NCBI RefSeq assembly: GCF_022489035.1
Contig: NZ_JAKVTV010000001.1
Location: forward strand, 558,001 to 622,000
Source: Christiangramia lutea
GTDB lineage: Bacteria > Bacteroidota > Bacteroidia > Flavobacteriales > Flavobacteriaceae
Reading direction: 5' to 3'
Length of the DNA stretch: 64,000 bases
Part shown: positions 25,590-33,517 of the stretch, piece by piece
Layout of the letters: each line of letters begins with the position of its first letter
Position numbering within the stretch: position 1 is the stretch's first letter
Made by a program: the position numbers and the translations under genes
Notes under the pieces: generated by a model
Databases searched by the model: none
Told to the model about the DNA's origin: nothing
What the model saw: only the letters and a program-made list of their open reading frames with translations

Positions 25590-26339
25590 ATGCTAGCGAA
25601 CATCAGCCATAAGGGCAATTCCTATAAAATAGATTTTTCAAATCCGCTGGATATTTCTATCAGCCTTCGTGGAGATAATAAGAATCCGATGGCCTGGTAT
25701 TTAAAGCACCCGGAAATAGAACCGGTGGTTGATGGCGATTTCATAGGGAAGGTAAGCAAGGGATCTTCAGTGAATTTCAATAATATCTGGTTCAATCCGC
25801 ATGCTCATGCCACGCATACCGAGTGTGTTGGTCATATTAGCAATGAAGCGCATACTATTCAGAAACATTTAAAAACCTTCTTTTTTAAGGCCAAACTTAT
25901 TTCGATTGAACCTCAGAAAAAAGGAGAAGATCTGGTGTTCACAAAAGAACAGGTCCGGAATAAATTAAAAGATTTTGAGGGAGAAGCGCTGGTACTTAGA
26001 ACCCTGCCGAATTACATTGGTAAAATTTCCAAAAATCATTCGCATTCGAATTGGCCTTATATCGAGGAAGATGCCATGGTTCTGATAAGAGAAGCTGGAA
26101 TTAAACATTTTCTTACAGACCAGCCTTCAGTGGATAAGGAGAAGGATGAAGGGAAATTACTCGCGCATAAAGCTTTTTGGGATTATCCTAAAAATACTCG
26201 TTTCGACGCAACGATCACAGAATTGATCTATGTTCCGAATAAAATTGAAGATGGAGAGTATTTCTTAAGTCTTCAGCCTGCTTCTTTTGAGAACGACGCG
26301 GCACCATGCAAACCGGTTCTATATAAAATAATAGACTGA
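25590..26339 (+). CDS. Cyclase-family (kynurenine formamidase-like) hydrolase
   Basis: A 249-residue protein of the cyclase/kynurenine formamidase superfamily. The metal-binding signature is HAHATHTECVGHI at about residues 71-83, the counterpart of H-x-G-T-H-x-D. Later residues SWPYIEEDAMVLIREAGIKHFLTDQPSVD contain the conserved helix and Asp. The substrate is not clear; formamidase activity is only a family possibility. It starts a tight cluster, with a 1-base overlap (TGATG) to the next gene. Confidence 0.85.
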   Translation: MLANISHKGNSYKIDFSNPLDISISLRGDNKNPMAWYLKHPEIEPVVDGDFIGKVSKGSSVNFNNIWFNPHAHATHTECVGHISNEAHTIQKHLKTFFFKAKLISIEPQKKGEDLVFTKEQVRNKLKDFEGEALVLRTLPNYIGKISKNHSHSNWPYIEEDAMVLIREAGIKHFLTDQPSVDKEKDEGKLLAHKAFWDYPKNTRFDATITELIYVPNKIEDGEYFLSLQPASFENDAAPCKPVLYKIID

Positions 26340-26689
26340 TGAAAAAGATCATTAAAACTGAAGAACTGGCCATGTTGCTTTTGGCGGTTTGGGCCTTTAG
26401 TCAGTATCAAATAAGCTGGTGGTGGTTTACAGGTTTTTTCTTTGTTCCCGATATTGGGATGCTGGGCTATCTCATAAACAATAGATGGGGCGCTTTTTTA
26501 TACAATATCTTCCATCACAAAGCGATCGCCGTAGGTATTGGCTTACTTGGATTTTATCTTAAATTGCAGGTACTGGGAATAGCCGGAATCATTTTATTCG
26601 CGCATTCTAGTTTCGACCGTATGTTCGGTTACGGATTAAAGTATGAAAAAGGCTTTAAATTTACTCATCTGGGTGAAATAGGAAATTAA
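26339..26689 (+). CDS. DUF4260 small membrane protein
   Basis: A 116-residue protein with about three hydrophobic segments (10-30, 35-50, 60-90). FVPDIGMLGYLINNRWGAFLYN and AHSSFDRMFGYGLKYEKGFKFTHLG are the conserved parts of DUF4260. No function is known. The ATG shares a base with the stop of the cyclase-family gene, and the next gene starts 1 base after its stop, so the three are probably co-translated. Confidence 0.88.
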   Translation: MKKIIKTEELAMLLLAVWAFSQYQISWWWFTGFFFVPDIGMLGYLINNRWGAFLYNIFHHKAIAVGIGLLGFYLKLQVLGIAGIILFAHSSFDRMFGYGLKYEKGFKFTHLGEIGN

Positions 26690-26690
26690 T

Positions 26691-27308
26691 ATGGAATTAC
26701 TTTTTATAGGACTGGCCGTGGGGGCCGTTATCGCTTACTTTATTTTCGCTGGCTTTCACAAAGGCCGCAATCAAATGAAGACCAACGAACAATCGGTAGT
26801 CCTGATGGATAAGATAAAAAGTGTTTGCAAGTTTATTACCGTGGAAGGTGATTTTTCGGAGATCTATCATTACGAGAATTTAAAGGAAAAATACCTGAGT
26901 CTTATCCTTGGAAAGAAAAAAGCAATTGTTCTGGTTACTGCCAAGGCCCATGTTGGATTCGACCTTAGCAAGATTCAGATGCAAAGCGATAATGAGGAAA
27001 AAAAGATCATCCTCACCAATTTTCCGCAGCCGGAATTGTTAACTATTGAAACAGATTTTAAATATTACGACAAACGCGAAGGATGGGCGAACCCTTTTAC
27101 CACTTCAGATCTTACCGATATTAACCGTGATGCGAAGAAAGCTATCGTAGATAAAATTCCGCAAAGCGGATTGCTGGACAAAGCAAGATCTGAAGCCCTG
27201 GAAACTATTTTATTAATGGAAAAGATCGTGGAAACCATCGGCTGGAAACTGGATTATACGGCATTGACGATTGAAGATACCGAAAATAAGAAGATCGAAA
27301 ATCAATAG
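26691..27308 (+). CDS. DUF4230 protein with N-terminal membrane anchor
   Basis: A 205-residue protein: an N-terminal TM (about 2-20, FIGLAVGAVIAYFIFAGF), then a soluble domain with alternating strands (VCKFITVEGDFSEIYHYEN; KKAIVLVTAKAHVGFDLSKI near 78) and a C-terminal helical part (KARSEALETILLMEKIVETIGW). This matches DUF4230, often membrane-anchored in Bacteroidota. Function is unknown. It is the last gene of the cyclase-DUF4260 cluster. Its stop codon ends at the first base of a repeat unit. Confidence 0.85.
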   Translation: MELLFIGLAVGAVIAYFIFAGFHKGRNQMKTNEQSVVLMDKIKSVCKFITVEGDFSEIYHYENLKEKYLSLILGKKKAIVLVTAKAHVGFDLSKIQMQSDNEEKKIILTNFPQPELLTIETDFKYYDKREGWANPFTTSDLTDINRDAKKAIVDKIPQSGLLDKARSEALETILLMEKIVETIGWKLDYTALTIEDTENKKIENQ

Positions 27309-27333
27309 ATGCTGAAACGAGTTCAGCATGACG
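27308..27333. repeat. Palindromic repeat unit 4 (reverse type)
   Basis: GATGCTGAAAC and GTTCAGCATGACG form a 10-bp stem around a short loop, beginning at the last base of the DUF4230 stop codon. It is an isolated reverse unit. Confidence 0.75.
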
Positions 27334-27453
27334 GTGTTCAATAGTTCTATCATGAACCCAACGTTGCCCTGAACATTTTTATGCTAATATCAAGGCTCTA
27401 AAAAAAATAGGGCTCACATAAAGTAATTTAAAAAAGTTAATCGTTAATAATTA

Positions 27454-27480
27454 CGTCACCCTGAACTTGTTTCAGGGTCT
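27454..27480 (+). repeat. Palindromic repeat unit 5 (forward), upstream of GIY-YIG gene 1
   Basis: GTCACCCTGAAC ... TTCAGGGTCT, a perfect stem CCCTGAA/TTCAGGG with a short loop. It ends 13 bases before the ATG of the GIY-YIG gene. Confidence 0.8.
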
Positions 27481-27493
27481 TTAGTTTATTAAA

Positions 27494-27777
27494 ATGAAGG
27501 AAGGTTACACCTATATTTTGGCTAATAAGAACAGAACAGTCTTTTATATTGGTGTAACTTCTGATTTGAAGACCAGACTAATTCAGCACAAAAGAGGTGA
27601 AGGATCAATTTTCACCAGAAAATACAATATTAACGATCTGCTATATTTTGAAGAATTTACCAATATAAGTCAAGCGATTTCAAGAGAAAAGCAATTAAAA
27701 ATTGGCATAAAGACTGGAAGTTGAACTTGATTAGAACTAAAAATACAGAATTGAAAGATTTGTTTTCCGAACTTTGA
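27494..27777 (+). pseudogene. GIY-YIG endonuclease, frameshifted copy
   Basis: The ATG at 27494 opens a GIY-YIG domain (YTYILANKNRTVFYIGVTSD at 5-24; RLIQHKRGEG; LLYFEEF; REKQLK). About residue 70 the reading frame fails. The intact frame would need one more A in the A-run near 27696-27700 to give KNWHKDWKLNLI and end at TGA 27775-27777. Without this the frame stops at 27724 after 76 residues, losing the family's conserved C-terminal segment. About two thirds of residues match the intact copy at 30128. It lies between a forward and a reverse palindrome. Confidence 0.85.
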
Positions 27778-27803
27778 GATGCTGAAACAAGTTCATCATG
27801 ACG
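27778..27803 (-). repeat. Palindromic repeat unit 6 (reverse), downstream of GIY-YIG gene 1
   Basis: GATGCTGAAAC ... GTTCATCATGACG, starting at the base after the restored GIY-YIG stop codon. One arm base is changed (CATC for CAGC), breaking a pair. Confidence 0.75.
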
Positions 27804-27833
27804 GTATTTGATGATTTTTGTAATATAAGGTTG

Positions 27834-27882
27834 CATCACCCTGAACTTGTTTAACTTCGTTGAATCTACAATTTTAGGGTCT
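27834..27882 (+). repeat. Palindromic repeat unit 7 (forward, enlarged loop)
   Basis: CATCACCCTGAAC and TTTTAGGGTCT enclose the longer loop sequence TTGTTTAACTTCGTTGAATC. The same extra loop occurs in clusters 1 and 3. It ends 11 bases before the YjbR gene. Confidence 0.75.
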
Positions 27883-27893
27883 AAAAATAAATA

Positions 27894-28253
27894 ATGAACA
27901 TCGACACATTCAGAGATTATTGCCTTGCGAAAAAAGGTGTAAGCGAAGGCCTTCCATTTGGTCCGGATAATCTTGTGCTTAAGGTGATGGGAAAGATTTT
28001 TTCGATTATTTCCCTGGATGAAGTGCCGCTTAGAGCCAATTTGAAATGTGATCCTGAAAGAGCTATTGAGTTACGTGAAGAATTTGAGGACAATATTCTG
28101 CCAGGCTATCACATGAACAAACAGCACTGGAACACTTTGATTCTAGACGGAAGGTTAGATCCAAAACTCGTTTTTGAACTGATCGATCATTCTTACGATC
28201 TGGTGGTAGACGGACTTACCAAAAAATTGAAAAAGGAACTTGAAGATTTATAA
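27894..28253 (+). CDS. MmcQ/YjbR-family DNA-binding protein
   Basis: A 119-residue protein of the MmcQ/YjbR family (double-wing DNA-binding-like fold). The N-terminal DTFRDYCLAKKGVSEGLPFG, the central KVMGKIFSIISLDEVP and the NLKCDPERAIELREEF and PGYHMNKQHWNTLIL segments are the family blocks. The role is poorly known; DNA binding is assumed from the fold. Its stop shares a base with the ATG of the MutS-like gene (TAATG), so the two are probably translated together. Confidence 0.92.
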   Translation: MNIDTFRDYCLAKKGVSEGLPFGPDNLVLKVMGKIFSIISLDEVPLRANLKCDPERAIELREEFEDNILPGYHMNKQHWNTLILDGRLDPKLVFELIDHSYDLVVDGLTKKLKKELEDL

Positions 28254-30031
28254 TGACAGAAGCTGAAGATTTTTACTCCTCGCGAAAGGCGAAATATTCT
28301 CAACAAAAAAAACAGATCACCAAAAAGCTCGCTTTCTCAAGTACGCTTAGACTTATCGTCTTTTTAGGAATATGCGCGGCTGTATATTTTTTCTTCGGAA
28401 ATATCAACATCCTGCTTCCTCTGGGCATTGGGCTCATCGCCCTGTTTATCTTTCTTATTTCCCGGCATACTGATCTCAAGAAGGAAAAAGAAAAACTGAA
28501 AGCTCTAATCAAGATCAATGAATTGGAATTACACATTCTCAAAACCAGAGATTTTTCTGATCTACCAGATGGAAAGAAATTCGATCCCGAAGATCATGAA
28601 TACTCCAGGGATATTGATCTTTTTGGCAAAAAATCCTTTTTTCAGTTCCTCAACCGAACGGCTTTAAAAGAAGGGAAAGCACGGCTTGCAAAGATACTTC
28701 TGGCAAATAAAACGGTCGATATTCTTAAAAAACAAGAAGCAGTTAAAGAACTTTCTTCAAAAGCCGACTGGAGACAGAATTATTCAGCCACCGCCACCCT
28801 AGTAAAAACCGAAACCGATTCCAGGTTCATCCTTAACTGGATCAGAAACTATAAGAGTTTCATTCCAAAATATATTAAATGGCTTCCTGCGGTTTTTTCT
28901 ATTTTATCAATAGGCGTTCTTGTCATTTTTTACCTCGGTATCATTGGTAGCTTCCAAGTATTATTATGGTTTTTGATCGGGGTCATGATCACTGGGGTTT
29001 TCCTGAAAAAGACCAATGATCTGTCAGCTACGGTGAGTAAGGTACAGGACACATTTCAACAATATCATCAACTGCTTGATTTCTTGGAAACTGAAAATTT
29101 TGACTCGGAATTGATGAGGGAAGTGAAAGAATCTATCACCTCCGAATCTAAAAAAGCCTCTGTTATTCTAAAAGAATTTTCCCGGGCTATAGATGCCCTG
29201 GACCAACGAAATAATTTTCTGTTTGGAGTAATCGCTAATGGTTTTTTCCTTTGGGATCTTAGACAATGTTACCGATTGGAAAAATGGATTCAACATCATC
29301 ATACCGCTGTAGAACACTGGTTTGAAGCGGTGGAAAGAACCGACGCTTATAACAGCCTGGGGAATTTTGCATTTAATCACCAGCATTATACCTATCCGGA
29401 GATCCTTCCTGAAGGACATGGCATAATTGCAAAGAACCTGGGGCATCCACTCCTAGAACCCTCCAAAAGAGTAAATAATGATTTTAAAATCGATGGAGAA
29501 CAGTTCTTTATAATCACCGGCGCCAACATGGCTGGAAAAAGCACATTTTTAAGAACGGTTGCGCTTCAAATCGTAATGTCCAATATTGGTCTTCCGGTTT
29601 GTGCGGAGCGTTGTGAATATTCTCCGATTAAACTCATCACCAGTATGCGTACCAGTGATTCCCTGGGAGACGATGAATCATATTTCTTTTCAGAATTAAA
29701 AAGGCTGAAATTCATCGTAGATAAGATCCAGACCGAGAATTATTTCATCATCCTGGATGAGATCCTGAAAGGAACCAACAGCACAGATAAGGCCAGGGGT
29801 TCCCGAAAGTTCGTACAGCGACTTGTAGGCACCAATTCTACCGGAATCATTGCCACGCACGATCTTAGTTTATGCAAAATAAGCGAGGAACTTAAACAGG
29901 TAAAGAATTATTATTTTGATGCTGAAATAGTAAATGATGAACTTCATTTCGATTATCATTTAAAAGATGGTATTTGCCAGAATATGAATGCTTCATTTTT
30001 ACTTAGAAAGATGAAGATTGTGGAAGAATAA
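28253..30031 (+). CDS. Membrane-anchored MutS-like ATPase
   Basis: A 592-residue protein with the MutS ATPase domain at its C terminus. Walker A is GANMAGKST near 423, the ABC signature region TSDSLGDDESYFFSELKRL near 463, Walker B YFIILDEILKGTNS near 497, and the switch His is in IIATHDL near 537. It lacks the mismatch-recognition domain. Two TM pairs are visible (about 30-70 and 208-250), so the protein sits in the membrane, unlike classical MutS. The helical lever part lies between the second TM pair and the ATPase. Function is not known. It follows the YjbR gene with an overlapping stop and start. Confidence 0.88.
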   Translation: MTEAEDFYSSRKAKYSQQKKQITKKLAFSSTLRLIVFLGICAAVYFFFGNINILLPLGIGLIALFIFLISRHTDLKKEKEKLKALIKINELELHILKTRDFSDLPDGKKFDPEDHEYSRDIDLFGKKSFFQFLNRTALKEGKARLAKILLANKTVDILKKQEAVKELSSKADWRQNYSATATLVKTETDSRFILNWIRNYKSFIPKYIKWLPAVFSILSIGVLVIFYLGIIGSFQVLLWFLIGVMITGVFLKKTNDLSATVSKVQDTFQQYHQLLDFLETENFDSELMREVKESITSESKKASVILKEFSRAIDALDQRNNFLFGVIANGFFLWDLRQCYRLEKWIQHHHTAVEHWFEAVERTDAYNSLGNFAFNHQHYTYPEILPEGHGIIAKNLGHPLLEPSKRVNNDFKIDGEQFFIITGANMAGKSTFLRTVALQIVMSNIGLPVCAERCEYSPIKLITSMRTSDSLGDDESYFFSELKRLKFIVDKIQTENYFIILDEILKGTNSTDKARGSRKFVQRLVGTNSTGIIATHDLSLCKISEELKQVKNYYFDAEIVNDELHFDYHLKDGICQNMNASFLLRKMKIVEE

Positions 30032-30055
30032 GATGCTGAACTCGTTTCAGCATGA
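30032..30055. repeat. Palindromic repeat unit 8
   Basis: GATGCTGAAC ... GTTTCAGCATGA, a stem of ATGCTGAA/TTCAGCAT with the loop in forward order but reverse-type flanks. It starts directly after the MutS-like gene's stop codon. Confidence 0.7.
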
Positions 30056-30094
30056 AGGAAGGCCCAAAAATCCATAACCCAATTACCAAAAAAT

Positions 30095-30121
30095 CGTCAC
30101 CCTGAACTTGATTCGGGGTCC
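30095..30121 (+). repeat. Palindromic repeat unit 9 (forward), upstream of GIY-YIG gene 2
   Basis: GTCACCCTGAAC ... ATTCGGGGTCC; one arm base differs (CGGGG for CAGGG). It ends 6 bases before the GIY-YIG ATG, so the start region lies against the hairpin. Confidence 0.78.
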
Positions 30122-30127
30122 TTACTT

Positions 30128-30409
30128 ATGAAAAAAAGTTATATCTATATCCTATCAAATAAGAATAGAACAGTTTTATACATAGGTATGACTAATGATT
30201 TAATTAAAAGAATTACTGAACACAAAAATGGAATAAGTTCTGATTTCACTAGAAAATATGACCTTGAAGACTTGCTTTACTTTGAAGAATTTTCTGATAT
30301 CAATCAGGCTATCTACAGGGAAAAACAATTGAAAAACTGGCGTAAAGACTGGAAATGGAACTTAATCAAAGATTTAAATCCAGAACTAAAAGATCTGTTT
30401 CTAGAATGA
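30128..30409 (+). CDS. GIY-YIG family endonuclease, intact copy
   Basis: A 93-residue stand-alone GIY-YIG nuclease domain (UvrC N-terminal-like). The first strand is YIYILSNKNRTVLYIGMTND (residues 5-24), giving the Y-x-Y-I-L and Y-I-G parts of the motif. Later come the basic helix IKRITEHK (Arg near 28), LLYFEEF near 51, and REKQLKNWRKDWKWNLI near 63-79, whose Glu is the likely metal ligand. The protein ends ELKDLFLE. Such small proteins (UPF0213/YhbQ-like) are common in Bacteroidota; cellular substrates are not established. It is closely bracketed by palindromes. Confidence 0.92.
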   Translation: MKKSYIYILSNKNRTVLYIGMTNDLIKRITEHKNGISSDFTRKYDLEDLLYFEEFSDINQAIYREKQLKNWRKDWKWNLIKDLNPELKDLFLE

Positions 30410-30412
30410 TGA

Positions 30413-30438
30413 GATGCTGAAACGAGTTCAACATGACG
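30413..30438 (-). repeat. Palindromic repeat unit 10 (reverse), downstream of GIY-YIG gene 2
   Basis: GATGCTGAAAC ... GTTCAACATGACG, 3 bases after the GIY-YIG stop. One arm base (AACAT for AGCAT) breaks a pair, as in unit 6. Confidence 0.75.
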
Positions 30439-30462
30439 TGGTTTCGATTAATTATTTTTTTT

Positions 30463-30571
30463 TCATCCTGAATATGTTTCAGGGTCTATTCAGGAGGTAA
30501 AACTCTAGAATTCTCTGGACAGCATAAAGCTGTTTCAAATTGACGCCACCCTGAAATTAATTCAGGGTCTC
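30463..30571. repeat. Palindromic repeat units 11 and 12 (forward)
   Basis: Unit 11 at 30463-30487 (TCATCCTGAA ... TTTCAGGGTCT) and unit 12 at 30542-30571 (GCCACCCTGAA ... TTCAGGGTCTC) lie before the YdjM-like gene, with 54 bases of plain sequence between them. Confidence 0.75.
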
Positions 30572-30595
30572 AAGTAAAACCTATATTTGCCAATT

Positions 30596-31600
30596 ATGGA
30601 TTCATTAACCCAGATAGTATTAGGAGCAGCCGTTGGCGAAGCCGTACTTGGTAAGAAAGTAGGTAATAAGGCAATGCTTTATGGAGCAATTGCCGGTACC
30701 ATTCCAGATCTTGACACATTTGTCGGCAATTTTTTCGATACCATTACGGCTATCGAGATTCATCGCGGCTTTTCACATTCCATCGTATTTGCAGTACTTT
30801 TCGCTCCTGTTTTTGGCTGGATCATTTCAAAGATCGAATCAAATTCCTCGGCTACCTGGAAAAACTGGTCCTGGCTTATGTTCTGGGGATTGTTCACCCA
30901 TCCCTTGCTCGACGCCCACACTACCTGGGGAACTCAATTATTCTGGCCTTTAGACCTACGATTGGCCTATAAGAATATTTTTGTGATAGATCCGCTCTAC
31001 ACTTTGCCATTTTTGGTTTTTCTTATCATGTCGATGCGATTGAAAAGGTCTAATCCAAAACGAAGAAAATATAACCGTTTAGGACTTATCATTAGCAGTG
31101 TCTATTTACTAATGGTCACTCCGGCTCTAAAATTCTATACTTTTCAGAAATTTGAAAATGCTCTGGAAAATCAGAATATTTCCTACGAACGAATGGACAC
31201 GAGGCCGACTCCGCTGAATTCCATCCTTTGGACGGCCAATATTGAAACTGAAGATGCCTTCCTAATTGGTAACTATTCAATTTTCGACTCACAGCCAATT
31301 GAATATTACTCTGTGCCGAAGAATTATTCTCTGGCCAAGCCAATAGAAAATGATCCTAATCTTGAAAGGTTGAAGAAAATCAGTGAAGGCTGGTACACAT
31401 TCTCAGAAAATAATGGAGACTTGTATTTTAACGATCTTAGATTCGGGACTATGGATATTGAAGATCCTGATTCCGAATTTATATTCAGCTACAAATTAAC
31501 CAAGGAGCACGGTGAATTGACCGCTACCGAAACTGAAAAGGAAATGACCGATGCCAAAAACCTTCTACCGAGACTTTGGGCGCGCATCCTGGGTAATTAA
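30596..31600 (+). CDS. YdjM-like inner-membrane metal-dependent hydrolase
   Basis: The ATG at 30596 gives 334 residues (MDSLTQIVLGAAVGEAVLGK). A TTG three codons upstream is less likely. The N-terminal half has the YdjM/LexA-binding membrane hydrolase pattern: GAIAGTIPDLDTFVG near 31, EIHRGFSHSIVFA near 57 and a following THPLLDAHTTWGTQL near 100, supplying His and Asp ligands between about five TM helices. The C-terminal half (about 200-334) is a soluble domain. Some family members are SOS-regulated, but no LexA box is visible here. Function is unknown. Confidence 0.85.
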   Translation: MDSLTQIVLGAAVGEAVLGKKVGNKAMLYGAIAGTIPDLDTFVGNFFDTITAIEIHRGFSHSIVFAVLFAPVFGWIISKIESNSSATWKNWSWLMFWGLFTHPLLDAHTTWGTQLFWPLDLRLAYKNIFVIDPLYTLPFLVFLIMSMRLKRSNPKRRKYNRLGLIISSVYLLMVTPALKFYTFQKFENALENQNISYERMDTRPTPLNSILWTANIETEDAFLIGNYSIFDSQPIEYYSVPKNYSLAKPIENDPNLERLKKISEGWYTFSENNGDLYFNDLRFGTMDIEDPDSEFIFSYKLTKEHGELTATETEKEMTDAKNLLPRLWARILGN

Positions 31601-31610
31601 TTATTAAAAA

Positions 31611-31673
31611 CGTCATTCTGAACTTGTTTCAGAATCTCCAATTTTGAGACCCTGAACTGAATTCAGGGTGACG
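31611..31673. repeat. Palindromic repeat cluster 13 (forward plus reverse unit)
   Basis: Forward CGTCATTCTGAAC ... TTCAGAATCTCC (31611-31639) and reverse GAGACCCTGAAC ... TTCAGGGTGACG (31646-31673). The forward stem carries TT/AA in place of TG/CA, a paired change. Confidence 0.8.
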
Positions 31674-31735
31674 AATTTGAGATTATTCTGAACCTAAAGT
31701 TTTTACAATTATTATATTTAGGGAAAATTCAGTTT

Positions 31736-33457
31736 ATGCGAGCCCTACCGGCGTTTCTTGCCATTTTCATACTTTGTTCAAGTTCAGTATTTGCACAAAA
31801 AGATTCAATAGCTCTTGAAAAGATCATTAACAAATTCCAGAATCATAAAGCTTATGACCGCGAAGAGTATCCATTGGGACTTTACACGGAAGCATTTTAT
31901 GAAAGTGAAGCCGATTTTGCTGAAGAGCTCCTTCAGGAATTAAATGAACTTGAATATTCTGAACTCTCTGAAACTCAAATGATCTCGGCAGATCTTCTGA
32001 AATATGACCTGAAGAACACAGTGAAAACTTATGAATTCAAGGCCTATCTGAATCCGCTTCTATCTGATTCCGGATTTCACCTCAGCCTTAATTATCAAAT
32101 CCGTGACCTGAACAATTATGAACAGGTAAAAGCTTATTTAAATAAACTAAATGCGATACCTACTTATGTTGATCAGCATTTTAAACTTTTACGTGAAGGT
32201 TTAAAAAAGGGAATCACGCAACCGGTGGTGATCTTCGAAGGTTATGAGAGTACATATGACAGTCAGATCGTTGATAATTATAAGGAAAGTTATTTCTATC
32301 AGCCTTTCGAGAATCTACCTTCCAGCCTCTCTGAAAAACAAAAGGACTCAGTTTTAACAGCGGCTGAAAAAGCGATCACTAAAAATGTGATCCCTGAATT
32401 CATGCGTATAAAAAAATTCTTTGAGACTGAATATCTCCCGAAAACCAGAAAATCTTTAGGAGTTTCAGAAACTTCAAATGGCGAGGAATATTACGATTAT
32501 TTGCTGGAGTATTACACAACCTTGGATATGAGTGCCGATGAGGTTCATAAAATTGGGCTATCTGAAGTGGAGCGCATCAATAAGGAAATGCGAAAAATAA
32601 TGGCTGAAACTGATTTTGAAGGCACATTTTCAGAATTTTTTGATTTTCTAAGAACTGACGAACAGTTCTATGCTCAAACGCCTGAAGAATTACTTATGTT
32701 CGCCAGGGATATTGCCAAAAGAATAGATGCTAAATTACCGGCTTATTTTACCAAACTTCCGAGAAAACCTTATGGAGTGGCCGAAGTTCCAGCCGCTATT
32801 GCTCCAAAATATACTACGGGAAGATATATTGGAGCTTCAGATGAAACCCAACCTGGCTATTACTGGGTGAATACTTATGATCTACCCAGCAGACCAAAAT
32901 ATGTATTACCATCACTTACAGCACATGAAGCCGTTCCCGGACATCATTTACAGATCTCTCTGAACAATGAGCTTAGCGAGGAAATTCCTGAATTCAGGAG
33001 GAATTTTTATATCTCTGCTTTCGGAGAAGGCTGGGGATTATATTCAGAATTCCTGGCAGAAGAAATGGGTATTTATCGTAATCCCTATGAGATCTTTGGA
33101 AAACTAACTTATGAGCAATGGCGTGCCTGCAGATTAGTTGTTGATACGAGCATCCATGCTTTGGGCTGGACACGTGAACAGGCGGTTGATTTTATGAAAA
33201 AGAATACTGCCCTATCCATTCATGAAATAAACACCGAAGTAGACCGCTATATTTCCTGGCCCGGCCAGGCGGTTTCTTACAAGATCGGGGAATTAAAGAT
33301 TAGAGAACTCAGAAAAAAAGCCGAAGAAGCCTTAGGCGGAAATTTCGATATTAGGAAGTTCCATGAGGTGATCCTGGAAGAAGGTGTGGTCACTTTACCA
33401 ATACTGGAAGAAAGGGTGATGGATTATATCAATTCCAAGTCCGATCTGGAAAAGTAA
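31736..33457 (+). CDS. DUF885 family secreted metallopeptidase-like protein
   Basis: A 573-residue protein with a signal peptide (cut near VFAQ, residue ~20). The DUF885 domain has the zinc motif HEAVPGHHLQ near residue 395, an HExxGHH-type site, and a downstream AFGEGWGLYSEFLAEEMG near 430 supplying the third ligand Glu. YYWVNTYDLPSRPKY precedes the motif. The family is related to carboxypeptidase Taq (M32-like) and is thought to be exported peptidases; no substrate is known. It is a single gene between repeat cluster 13 and the PhnA gene. Confidence 0.9.
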   Translation: MRALPAFLAIFILCSSSVFAQKDSIALEKIINKFQNHKAYDREEYPLGLYTEAFYESEADFAEELLQELNELEYSELSETQMISADLLKYDLKNTVKTYEFKAYLNPLLSDSGFHLSLNYQIRDLNNYEQVKAYLNKLNAIPTYVDQHFKLLREGLKKGITQPVVIFEGYESTYDSQIVDNYKESYFYQPFENLPSSLSEKQKDSVLTAAEKAITKNVIPEFMRIKKFFETEYLPKTRKSLGVSETSNGEEYYDYLLEYYTTLDMSADEVHKIGLSEVERINKEMRKIMAETDFEGTFSEFFDFLRTDEQFYAQTPEELLMFARDIAKRIDAKLPAYFTKLPRKPYGVAEVPAAIAPKYTTGRYIGASDETQPGYYWVNTYDLPSRPKYVLPSLTAHEAVPGHHLQISLNNELSEEIPEFRRNFYISAFGEGWGLYSEFLAEEMGIYRNPYEIFGKLTYEQWRACRLVVDTSIHALGWTREQAVDFMKKNTALSIHEINTEVDRYISWPGQAVSYKIGELKIRELRKKAEEALGGNFDIRKFHEVILEEGVVTLPILEERVMDYINSKSDLEK

Positions 33458-33517
33458 TTTCTGATTATTAACAGCCCAGGCTGACTTTAGATTATCTTAG
33501 CAGCCAAATTACCAAGT

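Larger units (their letters stand above)
27454..27803 (+). mobile_element. Putative palindrome-flanked GIY-YIG cassette 1 (decayed)
   Basis: Forward palindrome (27454-27480), a frameshifted GIY-YIG gene (27494-27777), then a reverse palindrome directly after its stop (27778-27803). The same arrangement recurs at 30095-30438. Calling it a mobile or mobilised unit is inference from this repeated layout. Confidence 0.45.
30095..30438 (+). mobile_element. Putative palindrome-flanked GIY-YIG cassette 2 (intact)
   Basis: Forward palindrome (30095-30121), intact GIY-YIG gene (30128-30409), reverse palindrome 3 bases after the stop (30413-30438). The layout copies cassette 1, although the genes have diverged to about two thirds identity, so the association is older than a simple recent duplication. 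Confidence 0.5.
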
